This document shows positions 24,464 to 39,014 of a DNA stretch of 64,000 nucleotides, piece by piece. This DNA comes from Schoenoplectus triqueter (Eukaryota > Streptophyta > Magnoliopsida > Poales > Cyperaceae). The notes beneath the pieces were generated by a model. It was given only the letters and a program-made list of their open reading frames with translations. It had not been told where the DNA came from and ran no database searches. How positions within the stretch are numbered: the stretch's first letter is position 1; each line of letters opens with the position of its first letter. The translations under genes and the position numbers were made by a program. The stretch covers positions 1 to 64,000 of the forward strand of contig CAXKVV010002173.1 of NCBI GenBank assembly GCA_964058805.1, read 5' to 3'.

Positions 24464-27434
24464 ATGAGTCCGGGCGGGCAAAACGTGAAAACGGGACCCG
24501 ACGCATTCGGCACCGCCGAAAATGAGTCCGGGCGCGCAAAACATGACAACGGGACCCGACGAAATCGGCACCGCCGAAAAACGAGTCACGGCGCGCAAAA
24601 CGTGAAATCGGGACCCGAATCTATCGACACCGCCGAAAACGAGACTGGCGTGCAAAATGTGAAAACGGGACCCGACGCACTCGGCACCGCCGAAAACGAG
24701 TCTGGGGGCGCAAAACGTGAAAACGGGACCCGACGCACTCGGCACCGCCGAAAACGATTCGTGGCGCGCAAAACGTGAAAACGGGACCCGACGCACTCGG
24801 CACCGCCGAAAACGAGTCCTCGCGCGCAAAACGTGAAAAGGGCACAAGACGCACTCGGCACCGCCGAAAACGAGTCCTTGCGCGCAAAACATGAAAACGG
24901 GACCCGACGCACGCGGCACCGGAGAAAACGTGTCCGGGCGCGTAAAACGTGAAAACGGGACCCGACGCACTCGGCACCGCCGAAAACGAGTCCGGGCGCG
25001 CAAAACGTGAAAACGGGACCCGACGCACTCGGCACCGCCGAAAACGAGTCCGGGCGCGCAAAACGTGAAAACGGGACCCGACGCACTCGGCACCGCCGAA
25101 AACGAGTCCGGGCGCGCAAAACGTGAAAACGGGACCCGACGGACTCGGCACCGCCGAAAACGAGTCCGGGCGCGCAAAACGTGAAAACGGGACCCGACGC
25201 ACTCGGCACCGGAGAAAAGGAGTCCGGGCGCGCAAAACGTGAAAACGGGACCCGACGCACTCGGCACCGCCGAAAACGAGTCCGGGCGCGCAAAACGTGA
25301 AAACGGGACCCGACGCACTCGGCACCGTCGAAAAGGAGTCCGGGCGCGCAAAACGTGAAAACGGGACCCGACGCACTCGGTACCGTCGAAAAAGAGTCCT
25401 GGCGCGCAAAACGTGAAAACGGGACTCGACGCACTCGGCACCGGAGAAAAGGAGTCCGGGCGCGCAAAACGTGAAAACGGGACCCGACGCACTCGGCACC
25501 TCCGAAAACGAGTCCGGGCGCGCAAAACGTGAAAACGGGACCCGACGCACTCGGCACCGCCGAAAACGAGTCCGGCGCGCAAAACGTGAAAACGGCACCC
25601 GACCCACTCCGCACCGCCGAAAACGAGTCGTGGCGCGCAAAACGTGAAATCGGGACCCGAATCTCTCAGCACCGCCGCAAAACGTAAAAACGGGACCCGA
25701 CGCACTCGGCAGCGCAGAAAACGAGTGCGGGAGCGCAAAACTTGAAAACGGGACCCGACGCACTCGGCACCGCCGAAAATGAGTCCCTGAGCGCAAAACG
25801 TGAAAACGGGACCCGACGCACTCCGCACCGCCCAAAACGAGTCCGGGCGCGCAAAACGTGAAAACGGGACCCGACGCATTCGGCACCGCCGAAAACGAGT
25901 CCGGGCGCGCAAAACATGAAAACGGGACCCGACGAACTCGGCACCACCGAAAAACGACTCACGGCGCGCAAAACGTGAAATCGGGACCCGAATCTATCGA
26001 CACCGCCGAAAACGAGACGGGCGTGCAAAATGAGAAAACGGGAACCGACGCACTCGGCACCGCCGAAAACGAGTCCGGGCGCGCAAAACGTGAAAACGGG
26101 ACCCGACGCACCGGGCACCGCCGAAAATGAGTCCGGGCGCGCAAAACGTGAAAACGGGACCCGACGCACTCGGCACCGGAGAAAACGTGTCCGGGCGCGC
26201 AAAACGTGAAAACGGGACCCGACGCACTCGGCACCGGAGAAAACGAGTCCGGGCGCGCAAAACGTGAAAACGGGACCCGACGCACTCGGCACCGCCGAAA
26301 AATGAGTCACGACGCGCAAAACGTGAAATCGGGACCCGAATCTCTCGACACCGCCGCAAAACGAGTCCGGGCGCGCAAAACGTAAAAACGGGACCCGACG
26401 CACTCGGCACCGGAGAAAACGAGTCACGGCGCGCAAAACGTGAAATCGAGACCCGACGCACTCGGCACCGCCGAAAACGAGTCCGGGCGCGCAAAACGTG
26501 AAAACGGGACCCGACGCACTCGGCACCGCCGAAAACGAGTCCGGTCACGCAAAACGTGAAAACGGGACCCGACGCACTCGGCACCGCCGAAAACGAGTCC
26601 GGGCGCCCAAAACGTGAAAACGGGACCCGACGCACTCGGCACCGTCGAAAAGGAGTCCGGGCGCGCAAAACGTGAAAACGGGACCCGACGCACTCGGCAC
26701 CGCCGAAAACGAGTCCGGGCGCGCAAAACGTGAAAACGGGACCCGACGCACTCGGCACCGCCGAAAACGAGTCCGGGCGCGCAAAACGTGAAAACGGGAC
26801 CCGACGCACTCGGCACCGCCGAAAACGAGTCCGGGCGCGCAAAACGTGAAAACGGGACCCGACGGACTCGGCACCGCCGAAAACGAGTCCGGGCGCGCAA
26901 AACGTGAAAACGGGACCCGACGCACTCGGCACCGTCGAAAAGGAGTCCGGGCGCGCAAAACGTGAAAACGGGACCCGACGCACTCGGCACCGCCGAAAAC
27001 GAGTCCGGGCGCGCAAAACGTGAAAACGGGACCCGACGCACTCGGCATCGCCGAAAACGAGTCCGATCGCGCAAAACGTGAAAACGGGACCCGACGCACT
27101 CGGCACCGCCGAAAACGAGTCCGGGGGCGCAAAACGTGAAAACGGCACCCGACGCACACGGCACCTCCGAAAACGAGTCCGGGCGCGCAAAACGTGAAAA
27201 CGGGACCCGACGCACTCGGCACCGCCGAAAACGAGTCCGGCGCGCAAAACGTGAAAACGGCACCCGACCCACTCCGCACCGCCGAAAACGAGTCGTGGCG
27301 CGCAAAACTTTAAATCGGGACCCGAATCTCTCGACACCGCCGCAAAACGTAAAAACGGGACTCGGCACCGCCGAAAACGAGTGCGGGAGCGCAAAGCTTG
27401 AAAACGGGACCCGACGCACTCCGCACCGCCCAAA
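24464..27434. repeat. Family B unit, 2,971 bp (P then Q)
   Basis: The P-to-Q part matches the other PQ units. The part after Q differs: the gagtatgggcgcgcc stretch present in sister units is absent, and additional plain monomers stand after the cggtcacgc tag at about 26540. The near-identical total length therefore hides a loss and a gain of similar size. Confidence 0.75.
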
Positions 27435-30400
27435 ATGAGTCCGGGCGGGCAAAACGTGAAAACGGGACCCGACGCATTCGGCACCGCCGAAAATGAGTCC
27501 GGGCGCGCAAAACATGACAACGGGACCCGACGAAATCGGCACCGCCGAAAAACGAGTCACGGCGCGCAAAACGTGAAATCGGGACCCGAATCTATCGACA
27601 CCGCCGAAAACGAGACTGGCGTGCAAAATGTGAAAACGGGACCCGACGCACTCGGCACCGCCGAAAACGAGTCTGGGGGCGCAAAACGTGAAAACGGGAC
27701 CCGACGCACTCGGCACCGCCGAAAACGATTCGTGGCGCGCAAAACGTGAAAACGGGACCCGACGCACTCGGCACCGCCGAAAACGAGTCCTCGCGCGCAA
27801 AACGTGAAAAGGGCACAAGACGCACTCGGCACCGCCGAAAACGAGTCCTTGCGCGCAAAACATGAAAACGGGACCCGACGCACGCGGCACCGGAGAAAAC
27901 GTGTCCGGGCGCGTAAAACGTGAAAACGGGACCCGACGCACTCGGCACCGCCGAAAACGAGTCCGGGCGCGCAAAACGTGAAAACGGGACCCGACGCACT
28001 CGGCACCGCCGAAAACGAGTCCGGGCGCGCAAAACGTGAAAACGGGACCCGACGCACTCGGCACCGCCGAAAACGAGTCCGGGCGCGCAAAACGTGAAAA
28101 CGGGACCCGACGGACTCGGCACCGCCGAAAACGAGTCCGGGCGCGCAAAACGTGAAAACGGGACCCGACGCACTCGGCACCGGAGAAAAGGAGTCCGGGC
28201 GCGCAAAACGTGAAAACGGGACCCGACGCACTCGGCACCGCCGAAAACGAGTCCGGGCGCGCAAAACGTGAAAACGGGACCCGACGCACTCGGCACCGTC
28301 GAAAAGGAGTCCGGGCGCGCAAAACGTGAAAACGGGACCCGACGCACTCGGCACCGTCGAAAACGAGTCCTGGCGCGCAAAACGTGAAAACGGGACTCGA
28401 CGCACTCGGCACCGGAGAAAAGGAGTCCGGGCGCGCAAAACGTGAAAACGGGACCCGACGCACTCGGCACCTCCGAAAACGAGTCCGGGCGCGCAAAACG
28501 TGAAAACGGGACCCGACGCACTCGGCACCGCCGAAAACGAGTCCGGCGCGCAAAACGTGAAAACGGCACCCGACCCACTCCGCACCGCCGAAAACGAGTC
28601 GTGGCGCGCAAAACGTGAAATCGGGACCCGAATCTCTCAGCACCGCCGCAAAACGTAAAAACGGGACCCGACGCACTCGGCAGCGCAGAAAACGAGTGCG
28701 GGAGCGCAAAACTTGAAAACGGGACCCGACGCACTCGGCACCGCCGAAAATGAGTCCCTGAGCGCAAAACGTGAAAACGGGACCCGACGCACTCCGCACC
28801 GCCCAAAACGAGTCCGGGCGCGCAAAACGTGAAAACGGGACCCGACGCATTCGGCACCGCCGAAAACGAGTCCGGGCGCGCAAAACATGAAAACGGGACC
28901 CGACGAACTCGGCACCACCGAAAAACGACTCACGGCGCGCAAAACGTGAAATCGGGACCCGAATCTATCGACACCGCCGAAAACGAGACGGGCGTGCAAA
29001 ATGAGAAAACGGGAACCGACGCACTCGGCACCGCCGAAAACGAGTCCGGGCGCGCAAAACGTGAAAACGGGACCCGACGCACGCGGCACCGCCGAAAACG
29101 AGTCCGGGAGCGCAAAACGTGAAAACGGGACCCGAGCACCGGGCACCGCCAAAAACGAGTATGGGCGCGCCAAACGTGAAAACGGGACCCGACGCACTCG
29201 GCACCGCCGAAAACGAGTCCGGGCGCGCAAAACGTGAAAACGGGACCCGACGCACTCGGCATCGGAGAAAACGTGTCCGGGCGCGCAAAACGTGAAAACG
29301 GGACCCGACGCACTCGGCACCGGAGAACACGAGTCCGGGCGCGCAAAACGTGAAAACGGGACCCGACGCACTCGGCACCGCCGAAAAACGAGTCACGACG
29401 CGCAAAACGTGAAATCGGGACCCGAATCTCTCGACACCGCCGCAAAACGAGTCCGGGCGCGCAAAACGTAAAAACGGGACCCGACGCACTCGGCACCGGA
29501 GAAAACGAGTCACGGCGCGCAAAACGTGAAATCGAGACCCGACGCACTCGGCACCGCCGAAAACGAGTCCGGGCGCGCAAAACGTGAAAACGGGACCCGA
29601 CGCACTCGGCACCGCCGAAAACGAGTCCGGTCACGCAAAACGTGAAAACGGGACCCGACGCACTCGGCACCGCCGAAAACGAGTCCGGGGGCGCAAAACG
29701 TGAAAGCGGGACCCGACGCACTCGGCACCGCCGAAAACGAGTCCGGGCGCGCAAAACGTGAAAACGGGACCCGACGCACTCGGCACCGTCGAAAAGGAGT
29801 CCGGGCGCGCAAAACGTGAAAACGGGACCCGACGCACTCGGCACCGCCGAAAACGAGTCCGGGCGCGCAAAACGTGAAAACGGGACCCGACGCACTCGGC
29901 ACCGCCGAAAACGAGTCCGGGCGCGCAAAACGTGAAAACGGGACCCGACGCACTCGGCACCGCCGAAAACGAGTCCGGGCGCGCAAAACGTGAAAACGGG
30001 ACCCGACGGACTCGGCACCGCCGAAAACGAGTCCGGGCGCGCAAAACGTGAAAACGGGACCCGACGCACTCGGCACCGTCGAAAAGGAGTCCGGGCGCGC
30101 AAAACGTGAAAACGGGACCCGACGCACTCGGCACCGCCGAAAACGAGTCCGGGCGCGCAAAACGTGAAAACGGGACCCGACGCACTCGGCATCGCCGAAA
30201 ACGAGTCCGATCGCGCAAAACGTGAAAACGGGACCCGACGCACTCGGCACCGCCGAAAACGAGTCCGGGGGCGCAAAACGTGAAAACGGCACCCGACGCA
30301 CACGGCACCTCCGAAAACGAGTCCGGGCGCGCAAAACGTGAAAACGGGACCCGACGCACTCGGCACCGCCGAAAACGAGTCCGGCGCGCAAAACGTGAAA

Positions 30401-30578
30401 ACGGCACCCGACCCACTCCGCACCGCCGAAAACGAGTCGTGGCGCGCAAAACGTTAAATCGGGACCCGAATCTCTCGACACCGCCGCAAAACGTAAAAAC
30501 GGGACTCGGCACCGCCGAAAACGAGTGCGGGAGCGCAAAACTTGAAAACGGGACCCGACGCACTCCGCACCGCCCAAA
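27435..30578. repeat. Family B unit, 3,144 bp (P then Q)
   Basis: This is a PQ unit 174 bp (exactly three monomers) longer than the 2,970 bp form. The P-to-Q distance is unchanged at 1,394 bp and the extra length lies after Q. The gagtatgggcgcgcc monomer is present near 29158. Private changes include ggcatcggag near 29268 and ggagaacacgag near 29324. Confidence 0.8.
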
Positions 30579-33500
30579 ATGAGTCCGGGCGGGCAAAACG
30601 TGAAAACGGGACCCGACGCATTCGGCACCGCCGAAAATGAGTCCGGGCGCGCAAAACATGACAACGGGACCCGACGAAATCGGCACCGCCGAAAAACGAG
30701 TCACGGCGCGCAAAACGTGAAATCGGGACCCGAATCTATCGACACCGCCGAAAACGAGACTGGCGTGCAAAATGTGAAAACGGGACCCGACGCACTCGGC
30801 ACCGCCGAAAACGAGTCTGGGGGCGCAAAACGTGAAAACGGGACCCGACGCACTCGGCACCGCCGAAAACGATTCGTGGCGCGCAAAACGTGAAAACGGG
30901 ACCCGACGCACTCGGCACCGCCGAAAACGAGTCCTCGCGCGCAAAACGTGAAAAGGGCACAAGACGCACTCGGCACCGCCGAAAACGAGTCCTTGCGCGC
31001 AAAACATGAAAACGGGACCCGACGCACGCGGCACCGGAGAAAACGTGTCCGGGCGCGTAAAACGTGAAAACGGGACCCGACGCACTCGGCACCGCCGAAA
31101 ACGAGTCCGGGCGCGCAAAACGTGAAAACGGGACCCGACGCACTCGGCACCGCCGAAAACGAGTCCGGGCGCGCAAAACGTGAAAACGGGACCCGACGCA
31201 CTCGGCACCGCCGAAAACGAGTCCGGGCGCGCAAAACGTGAAAACGGGACCCGACGGACTCGGCACCGCCGAAAACGAGTCCGGGCGCGCAAAACGTGAA
31301 AACGGGACCCGACGCACTCGGCACCGGAGAAAAGGAGTCCGGGCGCGCAAAACGTGAAAACGGGACCCGACGCACTCGGCACCGCCGAAAACGAGTCCGG
31401 GCGCGCAAAACGTGAAAACGGGACCCGACGCACTCGGCACCGTCGAAAAGGAGTCCGGGCGCGCAAAACGTGAAAACGGGACCCGACGCACTCGGCACCG
31501 TCGAAAACGAGTCCTGGCGCGCAAAACGTGAAAACGGGACTCGACGCACTCGGCACCGGAGAAAAGGAGTCCGGGCGCGCAAAACGTGAAAACGGGACCC
31601 GACGCACTCGGCACCTCCGAAAACGAGTCCGGGCGCGCAAAACGTGAAAACGGGACCCGACGCACTCGGCACCGCCGAAAACGAGTCCGGCGCGCAAAAC
31701 GTGAAAACGGCACCCGACCCACTCCGCACCGCCGAAAACGAGTCGTGGCGCGCAAAACGTGAAATCGGGACCCGAATCTCTCAACACCGCCGCAAAACGT
31801 AAAAACGGGACCCGACGCACTCGGCAGCGCAGAAAACGAGTGCGGGAGCGCAAAACTTGAAAACGGGACCCGACGCACTCGGCACCGCCGAAAATGAGTC
31901 CCTGAGCGCAAAACTTGAAAACGGGACCCGACGCACTCCGCACCGCCCAAAACGAGTCCGGGCGCGCAAAACGTGAAAACGGGACCCGACGCATTCGGCA
32001 CCGCCGAAAACGAGTCCGGGCGCGCAAAACATGAAAACGGGACCCGACGAACTCGGCACCACCGAAAAACGACTCACGGCGCGCAAAACGTGAAATCGGG
32101 ACCCGAATCTATCGACACCGCCGAAAACGAGACGGGCGTGCAAAATGAGAAAACGGGAACCGACGCACTCGGCACCGCCGAAAACGAGTCCGGGCGCGCA
32201 AAACGTGAAAACGGGACCCGACGCACCGGGCACCGCCGAAAATGAATCCGGGGGCGCAAAACGTGAAAACGGGACCCGACGCACTTGGCACCGCCGAAAA
32301 CGAGTTCGGGAGCGCAAAACGAGAAAACGGGACCCGACGCACGCGGCACCGCCGAAAACGAGTCCGGGAGCGCAAAACGTGAAAACGGGACCCGAGCACC
32401 GGGCACCGCCGAAAACGAGTATGGGCGCGCCAAACGTGAAAACGGGACCCGACGCACTCGGCACCGCCGAAAACGAGTCCGGGCGCGCAAAACGTGAAAA
32501 CGGGACCCGACGCACTCGGCACCGGAGAAAACGTGTCCGGGCGCGCAAAACGTGAAAACGGGACCCGACGCACTCGGCACCGGAGAAAACGAGTCCGGGC
32601 GCGCAAAACGTGAAAACGGGACCCGACGCACTCGGCACCGCCGAAAAACGAGTCACGACGCGCAAAACGTGAAATCGGGACCCGAATCTCTCGACACCGC
32701 CGCAAAACGAGTCCGGGCGCGCAAAACGTAAAAACGGGACCCGACGCACTCGGCACCGGAGAAAACGAGTCACGGCGCGCAAAACGTGAAATCGAGACCC
32801 GACGCACTCGGCACCGCCGAAAACGAGTCCGGGCGCGCAAAACGTGAAAACGGGACCCGACGCACTCGGCACCGCCGAAAACGAGTCCGGTCACGCAAAA
32901 CGTGAAAACGGGACCCGACGCACTCGGCACCGCCGAAAACGAGTCCGGGGGCGCAAAACGTGAAAGCGGGACCCGACGCACTCGGCACCGCCGAAAACGA
33001 GTCCGGGCGCGCAAAACGTGAAAACGGGACCCGACGCACTCGGCACCGCCGAAAACGAGTCCGGGCGCGCAAAACGTGAAAACGGGACCCGACGCACTCG
33101 GCACCGCCGAAAACGAGTCCGTGCGCGCAAAACGTGAAAACGGGACCCGACGCACTCGGCATCGCCGAAAACGAGTCCGATCGCGCAAAACGTGAAAACG
33201 GGACCCGACGCACTCGGCACCGCCGAAAACGAGTCCGGGGGCGCAAAACGTGAAAACGGCACCCGACGCACACGGCACCTCCGAAAACGAGTCCGGGCGC
33301 GCAAAACGTGAAAACGGGACCCGACGCACTCGGCACCGCCGAAAACGAGTCCGGCGCGCAAAACGTGAAAACGGCACCCGACCCACTCCGCACCGCCGAA
33401 AACGAGTCGTGGCGCGCAAAACGTTAAATCGGGACCCGAATCTCTCGACACCGCCGTAAAACGTAAAAACGGGACTCGGCACCGCCGAAAACGAGTGCGG

Positions 33501-34796
33501 GAGCGCAAAACTTGAAAACGGGACCCGACGCACTCCGCACCGCCCAAAATGAGTCCGGGCGGGCAAAACGTGAAAACGGGACCCGACGCATTCGGCACCG
33601 CCGAAAATGAGTCCGGGCGCGCAAAACATGACAACGGGACCCGACGAAATCGGCACCGCCGAAAAACGAGTCACGGCGCGCAAAACGTGAAATCGGGACC
33701 CGAATCTATCGACACCGCCGAAAACGAGACTGGCGTGCAAAATGTGAAAACGGGACCCGACGCACTCGGCACCGCCGAAAACGAGTCCGGGGGCGCAAAA
33801 CGTGAAAACGGGACCCGACGCACTCGGCACCGCCGAAAACGATTCGTGGCGCGCAAAACGTGAAAACGGGACCCGACGCACTCGGCACCGCCGAAAACGA
33901 GTCCTCGCGCGCAAAACGTGAAAAGGGCACAAGACGCACTCGGCACCGCCGAAAACGAGTCCTTGCGCGCAAAACATGAAAACGGGACCCGACGCACGCG
34001 GCACCGGAGAAAACGTGTCCGGGCGCGTAAAACGTGAAAACGGGACCCGACGCACTCGGCACCGCCGAAAACGAGTCCGGGCGCGCAAAACGTGAAAACG
34101 GGACCCGACGCACTCGGCACCGCCGAAAACGAGTCCGGGCGCGCAAAACGTGAAAACGGGACCCGACGCACTCGGCACCGCCGAAAACGAGTCCGGGCGC
34201 GCAAAACGTGAAAACGGGACCCGACGGACTCGGCACCGCCGAAAACGAGTCCGGGCGCGCAAAACGTGAAAACGGGACCCGACGCACTCGGCACCGTCGA
34301 AAAGGAGTCCGGGCGCGCAAAACGTGAAAACGGGACCCGACGCACTCGGCACCGCCGAAAACGAGTCCGGGCGCGCAAAACGTGAAAACGGGACCCGACG
34401 CACTCGGCATCGCCGAAAACGAGTCCGATCGCGCAAAACGTGAAAACGGGACCCGACGCACTCGGCACCGCCGAAAACGAGTCCGGGGGCGCAAAACGTG
34501 AAAACGGCACCCGACGCACACGGCACCTCCGAAAACGAGTCCGGGCGCGCAAAACGTGAAAACGGGACCCGACGCACTCGGCACCGCCGAAAACGAGTCC
34601 GGCGCGCAAAACGTGAAAACGGCACCCGACCCACTCCGCACCGCCGAAAACGAGTCGTGGCGCGCAAAACGTTAAATCGGGACCCGAATCTCTCGACACC
34701 GCCGCAAAACGTAAAAACGGGACTCGGCACCGCCGAAAACGAGTGCGGGAGCGCAAAACTTGAAAACGGGACCCGACGCACTCCGCACCGCCCAAA
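30579..34796. repeat. 4,218-bp super-unit, copy 1 (2,970 + 1,248)
   Basis: A PQ unit (30579-33548) is followed by a P-only unit (33549-34796). It carries private markers that its tandem neighbour shares: gccgtaaaacg near 33454, gaaaatgaatcc near 32240 and ctctcaacacc near 31790. The older pair at 20246-24463 has the same 2,970 + 1,248 order, 10,333 bp upstream, but lacks these markers. Confidence 0.88.
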
Positions 34797-37700
34797 ATGA
34801 GTCCGGGCGGGCAAAACGTGAAAACGGGACCCGACGCATTCGGCACCGCCGAAAATGAGTCCGGGCGCGCAAAACATGACAACGGGACCCGACGAAATCG
34901 GCACCGCCGAAAAACGAGTCACGGCGCGCAAAACGTGAAATCGGGACCCGAATCTATCGACACCGCCGAAAACGAGACTGGCGTGCAAAATGTGAAAACG
35001 GGACCCGACGCACTCGGCACCGCCGAAAACGAGTCTGGGGGCGCAAAACGTGAAAACGGGACCCGACGCACTCGGCATCGCCGAAAACGATTCGTGGCGC
35101 GCAAAACGTGAAAACGGGACCCGACGCACTCGGCACCGCCGAAAACGAGTCCTCGCGCGCAAAACGTGAAAAGGGCACAAGACGCACTCGGCACCGCCGA
35201 AAACGAGTCCTTGCGCGCAAAACATGAAAACGGGACCCGACGCACGCGGCACCGGAGAAAACGTGTCCGGGCGCGTAAAACGTGAAAACGGGACCCGACG
35301 CACTCGGCACCGCCGAAAACGAGTCCGGGCGCGCAAAACGTGAAAACGGGACCCGACGCACTCGGCACCGCCGAAAACGAGTCCGGGCGCGCAAAACGTG
35401 AAAACGGGACCCGACGCACTCGGCACCGCCGAAAACGAGTCCGGGCGCGCAAAACGTGAAAACGGGACCCGACGGACTCGGCACCGCCGAAAACGAGTCC
35501 GGGCGCGCAAAACGTGAAAACGGGACCCGACGCACTCGGCACCGGAGAAAAGGAGTCCGGGCGCGCAAAACGTGAAAACGGGACCCGACGCACTCGGCAC
35601 CGCCGAAAACGAGTCCGGGCGCGCAAAACGTGAAAACGGGACCCGACGCACTCGGCACCGTCGAAAAGGAGTCCGGGCGCGCAAAACGTGAAAACGGGAC
35701 CCGACGCACTCGGCACCGTCGAAAACGAGTCCTGGCGCGCAAAACGTGAAAACGGGACTCGACGCACTCGGCACCGGAGAAAAGGAGTCCGGGCGCGCAA
35801 AACGTGAAAACGGGACCCGACGCACTCGGCACCTCCGAAAACGAGTCCGGGCGCGCAAAACGTGAAAACGGGACCCGACGCACTCGGCACCGCCGAAAAC
35901 GAGTCCGGCGCGCAAAACGTGAAAACGGCACCCGACCCACTCCGCACCGCCGAAAACGAGTCGTGGCGCGCAAAACGTGAAATCGGGACCCGAATCTCTC
36001 AACACCGCCGCAAAACGTAAAAACGGGACCCGACGCACTCGGCAGCGCAGAAAACGAGTGCGGGAGCGCAAAACTTGAAAACGGGACCCGACGCACTCGG
36101 CACCGCCGAAAATGAGTCCCTGAGCGCAAAACGTGAAAACGGGACCCGACGCACTCCGCACCGCCCAAAACGAGTCCGGGCGCGCAAAACGTGAAAACGG
36201 GACCCGACGCATTCGGCACCGCCGAAAACGAGTCCGGGCGCGCAAAACATGAAAACGGGACCCGACGAACTCGGCACCACCGAAAAACGACTCACGGCGC
36301 GCAAAACGTGAAATCGGGACCCGAATCTATCGACACCGCCGAAAACGAGACGGGCGTGCAAAATGAGAAAACGGGAACCGACGCACTCGGCACCGCCGAA
36401 AACGAGTCCGGGCGCGCAAAACGTGAAAACGGGACCCGACGCACCGGGCACCGCCGAAAATGAATCCGGGGGCGCAAAACGTGAAAACGGGACCCGACGC
36501 ACTTGGCACCGCCGAAAACGAGTTCGGGAGCGCAAAACGAGAAAACGGGACCCGACGCACGCGGCACCGCCGAAAACGAGTCCGGGAGCGCAAAACGTGA
36601 AAACGGGACCCGAGCACCGGGCACCGCCGAAAACGAGTATGGGCGCGCCAAACGTGAAAACGGGACCCGACGCACTCGGCACCGCCGAAAACGAGTCCGG
36701 GCGCGCAAAACGTGAAAACGGGACCCGACGCACTCGGCACCGGAGAAAACGTGTCCGGGCGCGCAAAACGTGAAAACGGGACCCGACGCACTCGGCACCG
36801 GAGAAAACGAGTCCGGGCGCGCAAAACGTGAAAACGGGACCCGACGCACTCGGCACCGCCGAAAAACGAGTCACGACGCGCAAAACGTGAAATCGGGACC
36901 CGAATCTCTCGACACCGCCGCAAAACGAGTCCGGGCGCGCAAAACGTAAAAACGGGACCCGACGCACTCGGCACCGGAGAAAACGAGTCACGGCGCGCAA
37001 AACGTGAAATCGAGACCCGACGCACTCGGCACCGCCGAAAACGAGTCCGGGCGCGCAAAACGTGAAAACGGGACCCGACGCACTCGGCACCGCCGAAAAC
37101 GAGTCCGGTCACGCAAAACGTGAAAACGGGACCCGACGCACTCGGCACCGCCGAAAACGAGTCCGGGGGCGCAAAACGTGAAAGCGGGACCCGACGCACT
37201 CGGCACCGCCGAAAACGAGTCCGGGCGCGCAAAACGTGAAAACGGGACCCGACGCACTCGGCACCGCCGAAAACGAGTCCGGGCGCGCAAAACGTGAAAA
37301 CGGGACCCGACGCACTCGGCACCGCCGAAAACGAGTCCGTGCGCGCAAAACGTGAAAACGGGACCCGACGCACTCGGCATCGCCGAAAACGAGTCCGATC
37401 GCGCAAAACGTGAAAACGGGACCCGACGCACTCGGCACCGCCGAAAACGAGTCCGGGGGCGCAAAACGTGAAAACGGCACCCGACGCACACGGCACCTCC
37501 GAAAACGAGTCCGGGCGCGCAAAACGTGAAAACGGGACCCGACGCACTCGGCACCGCCGAAAACGAGTCCGGCGCGCAAAACGTGAAAACGGCACCCGAC
37601 CCACTCCGCACCGCCGAAAACGAGTCGTGGCGCGCAAAACGTTAAATCGGGACCCGAATCTCTCGACACCGCCGTAAAACGTAAAAACGGGACTCGGCAC

Positions 37701-39014
37701 CGCCGAAAACGAGTGCGGGAGCGCAAAACTTGAAAACGGGACCCGACGCACTCCGCACCGCCCAAAATGAGTCCGGGCGGGCAAAACGTGAAAACGGGAC
37801 CCGACGCATTCGGCACCGCCGAAAATGAGTCCGGGCGCGCAAAACATGACAACGGGACCCGACGAAATCGGCACCGCCGAAAAACGAGTCACGGCGCGCA
37901 AAACGTGAAATCGGGACCCGAATCTATCGACACCGCCGAAAACGAGACTGGCGTGCAAAATGTGAAAACGGGACCCGACGCACTCGGCACCGCCGAAAAC
38001 GAGTCCGGGGGCGCAAAACGTGAAAACGGGACCCGACGCACTCGGCACCGCCGAAAACGATTCGTGGCGCGCAAAACGTGAAAACGGGACCCGACGCACT
38101 CGGCACCGCCGAAAACGAGTCCTCGCGCGCAAAACGTGAAAAGGGCACAAGACGCACTCGGCACCGCCGAAAACGAGTCCTTGCGCGCAAAACATGAAAA
38201 CGGGACCCGACGCACGCGGCACCGGAGAAAACGTGTCCGGGCGCGTAAAACGTGAAAACGGGACCCGACGCACTCGGCACCGCCGAAAACGAGTCCGGGC
38301 GCGCAAAACGTGAAAACGGGACCCGACGCACTCGGCACCGCCGAAAACGAGTACGGGCGCGCAAAACGTGAAAACGGGACCCGACGCACTCGGCACCGCC
38401 GAAAACGAGTCCGGGCGCGCAAAACGTGAAAACGGGACCCGACGGACTCGGCACCGCCGAAAACGAGTCCGGGCGCGCAAAACGTGAAAACGGGACCCGA
38501 CGCACTCGGCACCGTCGAAAAGGAGTCCGGGCGCGCAAAACGTGAAAACGGGACCCGACGCACTCGGCACCGCCGAAAACGAGTCCGGGCGCGCAAAACG
38601 TGAAAACGGGACCCGACGCACTCGGCATCGCCGAAAACGAGTCCGATCGCGCAAAACGTGAAAACGGGACCCGACGCACTCGGCACCGCCGAAAACGAGT
38701 CCGGGGGCGCAAAACGTGAAAACGGCACCCGACGCACACGGCACCTCCGAAAACGAGTCCGGGCGCGCAAAACGTGAAAACGGGACCCGACGCACTCGGC
38801 ACCGCCGAAAACGAGTCCGGCGCGCAAAACGTGAAAACGGCACCCGACCCACTCCGCACCGCCGAAAACGAGTCGTGGCGCGCAAAACTTTAAATCGGGA
38901 CCCGAATCTCTCGACACCGCCGCAAAACGTAAAAACGGGACTCGGCACCGCCGAAAACGAGTGCGGGAGCGCAAAGCTTGAAAACGGGACCCGACGCACT
39001 CCGCACCGCCCAAA
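34797..39014. repeat. 4,218-bp super-unit, copy 2
   Basis: This is a direct tandem copy of 30579-34796 with the same internal order (PQ unit 34797-37766, P-only unit 37767-39014). The private markers gccgtaaaacg (near 37672) and gaaaatgaatcc (near 36458) are kept, so the pair is younger than the split from the 20246-24463 pair. Near 38348 it has gagtacggg where copy 1 has gagtccggg. Confidence 0.88.
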
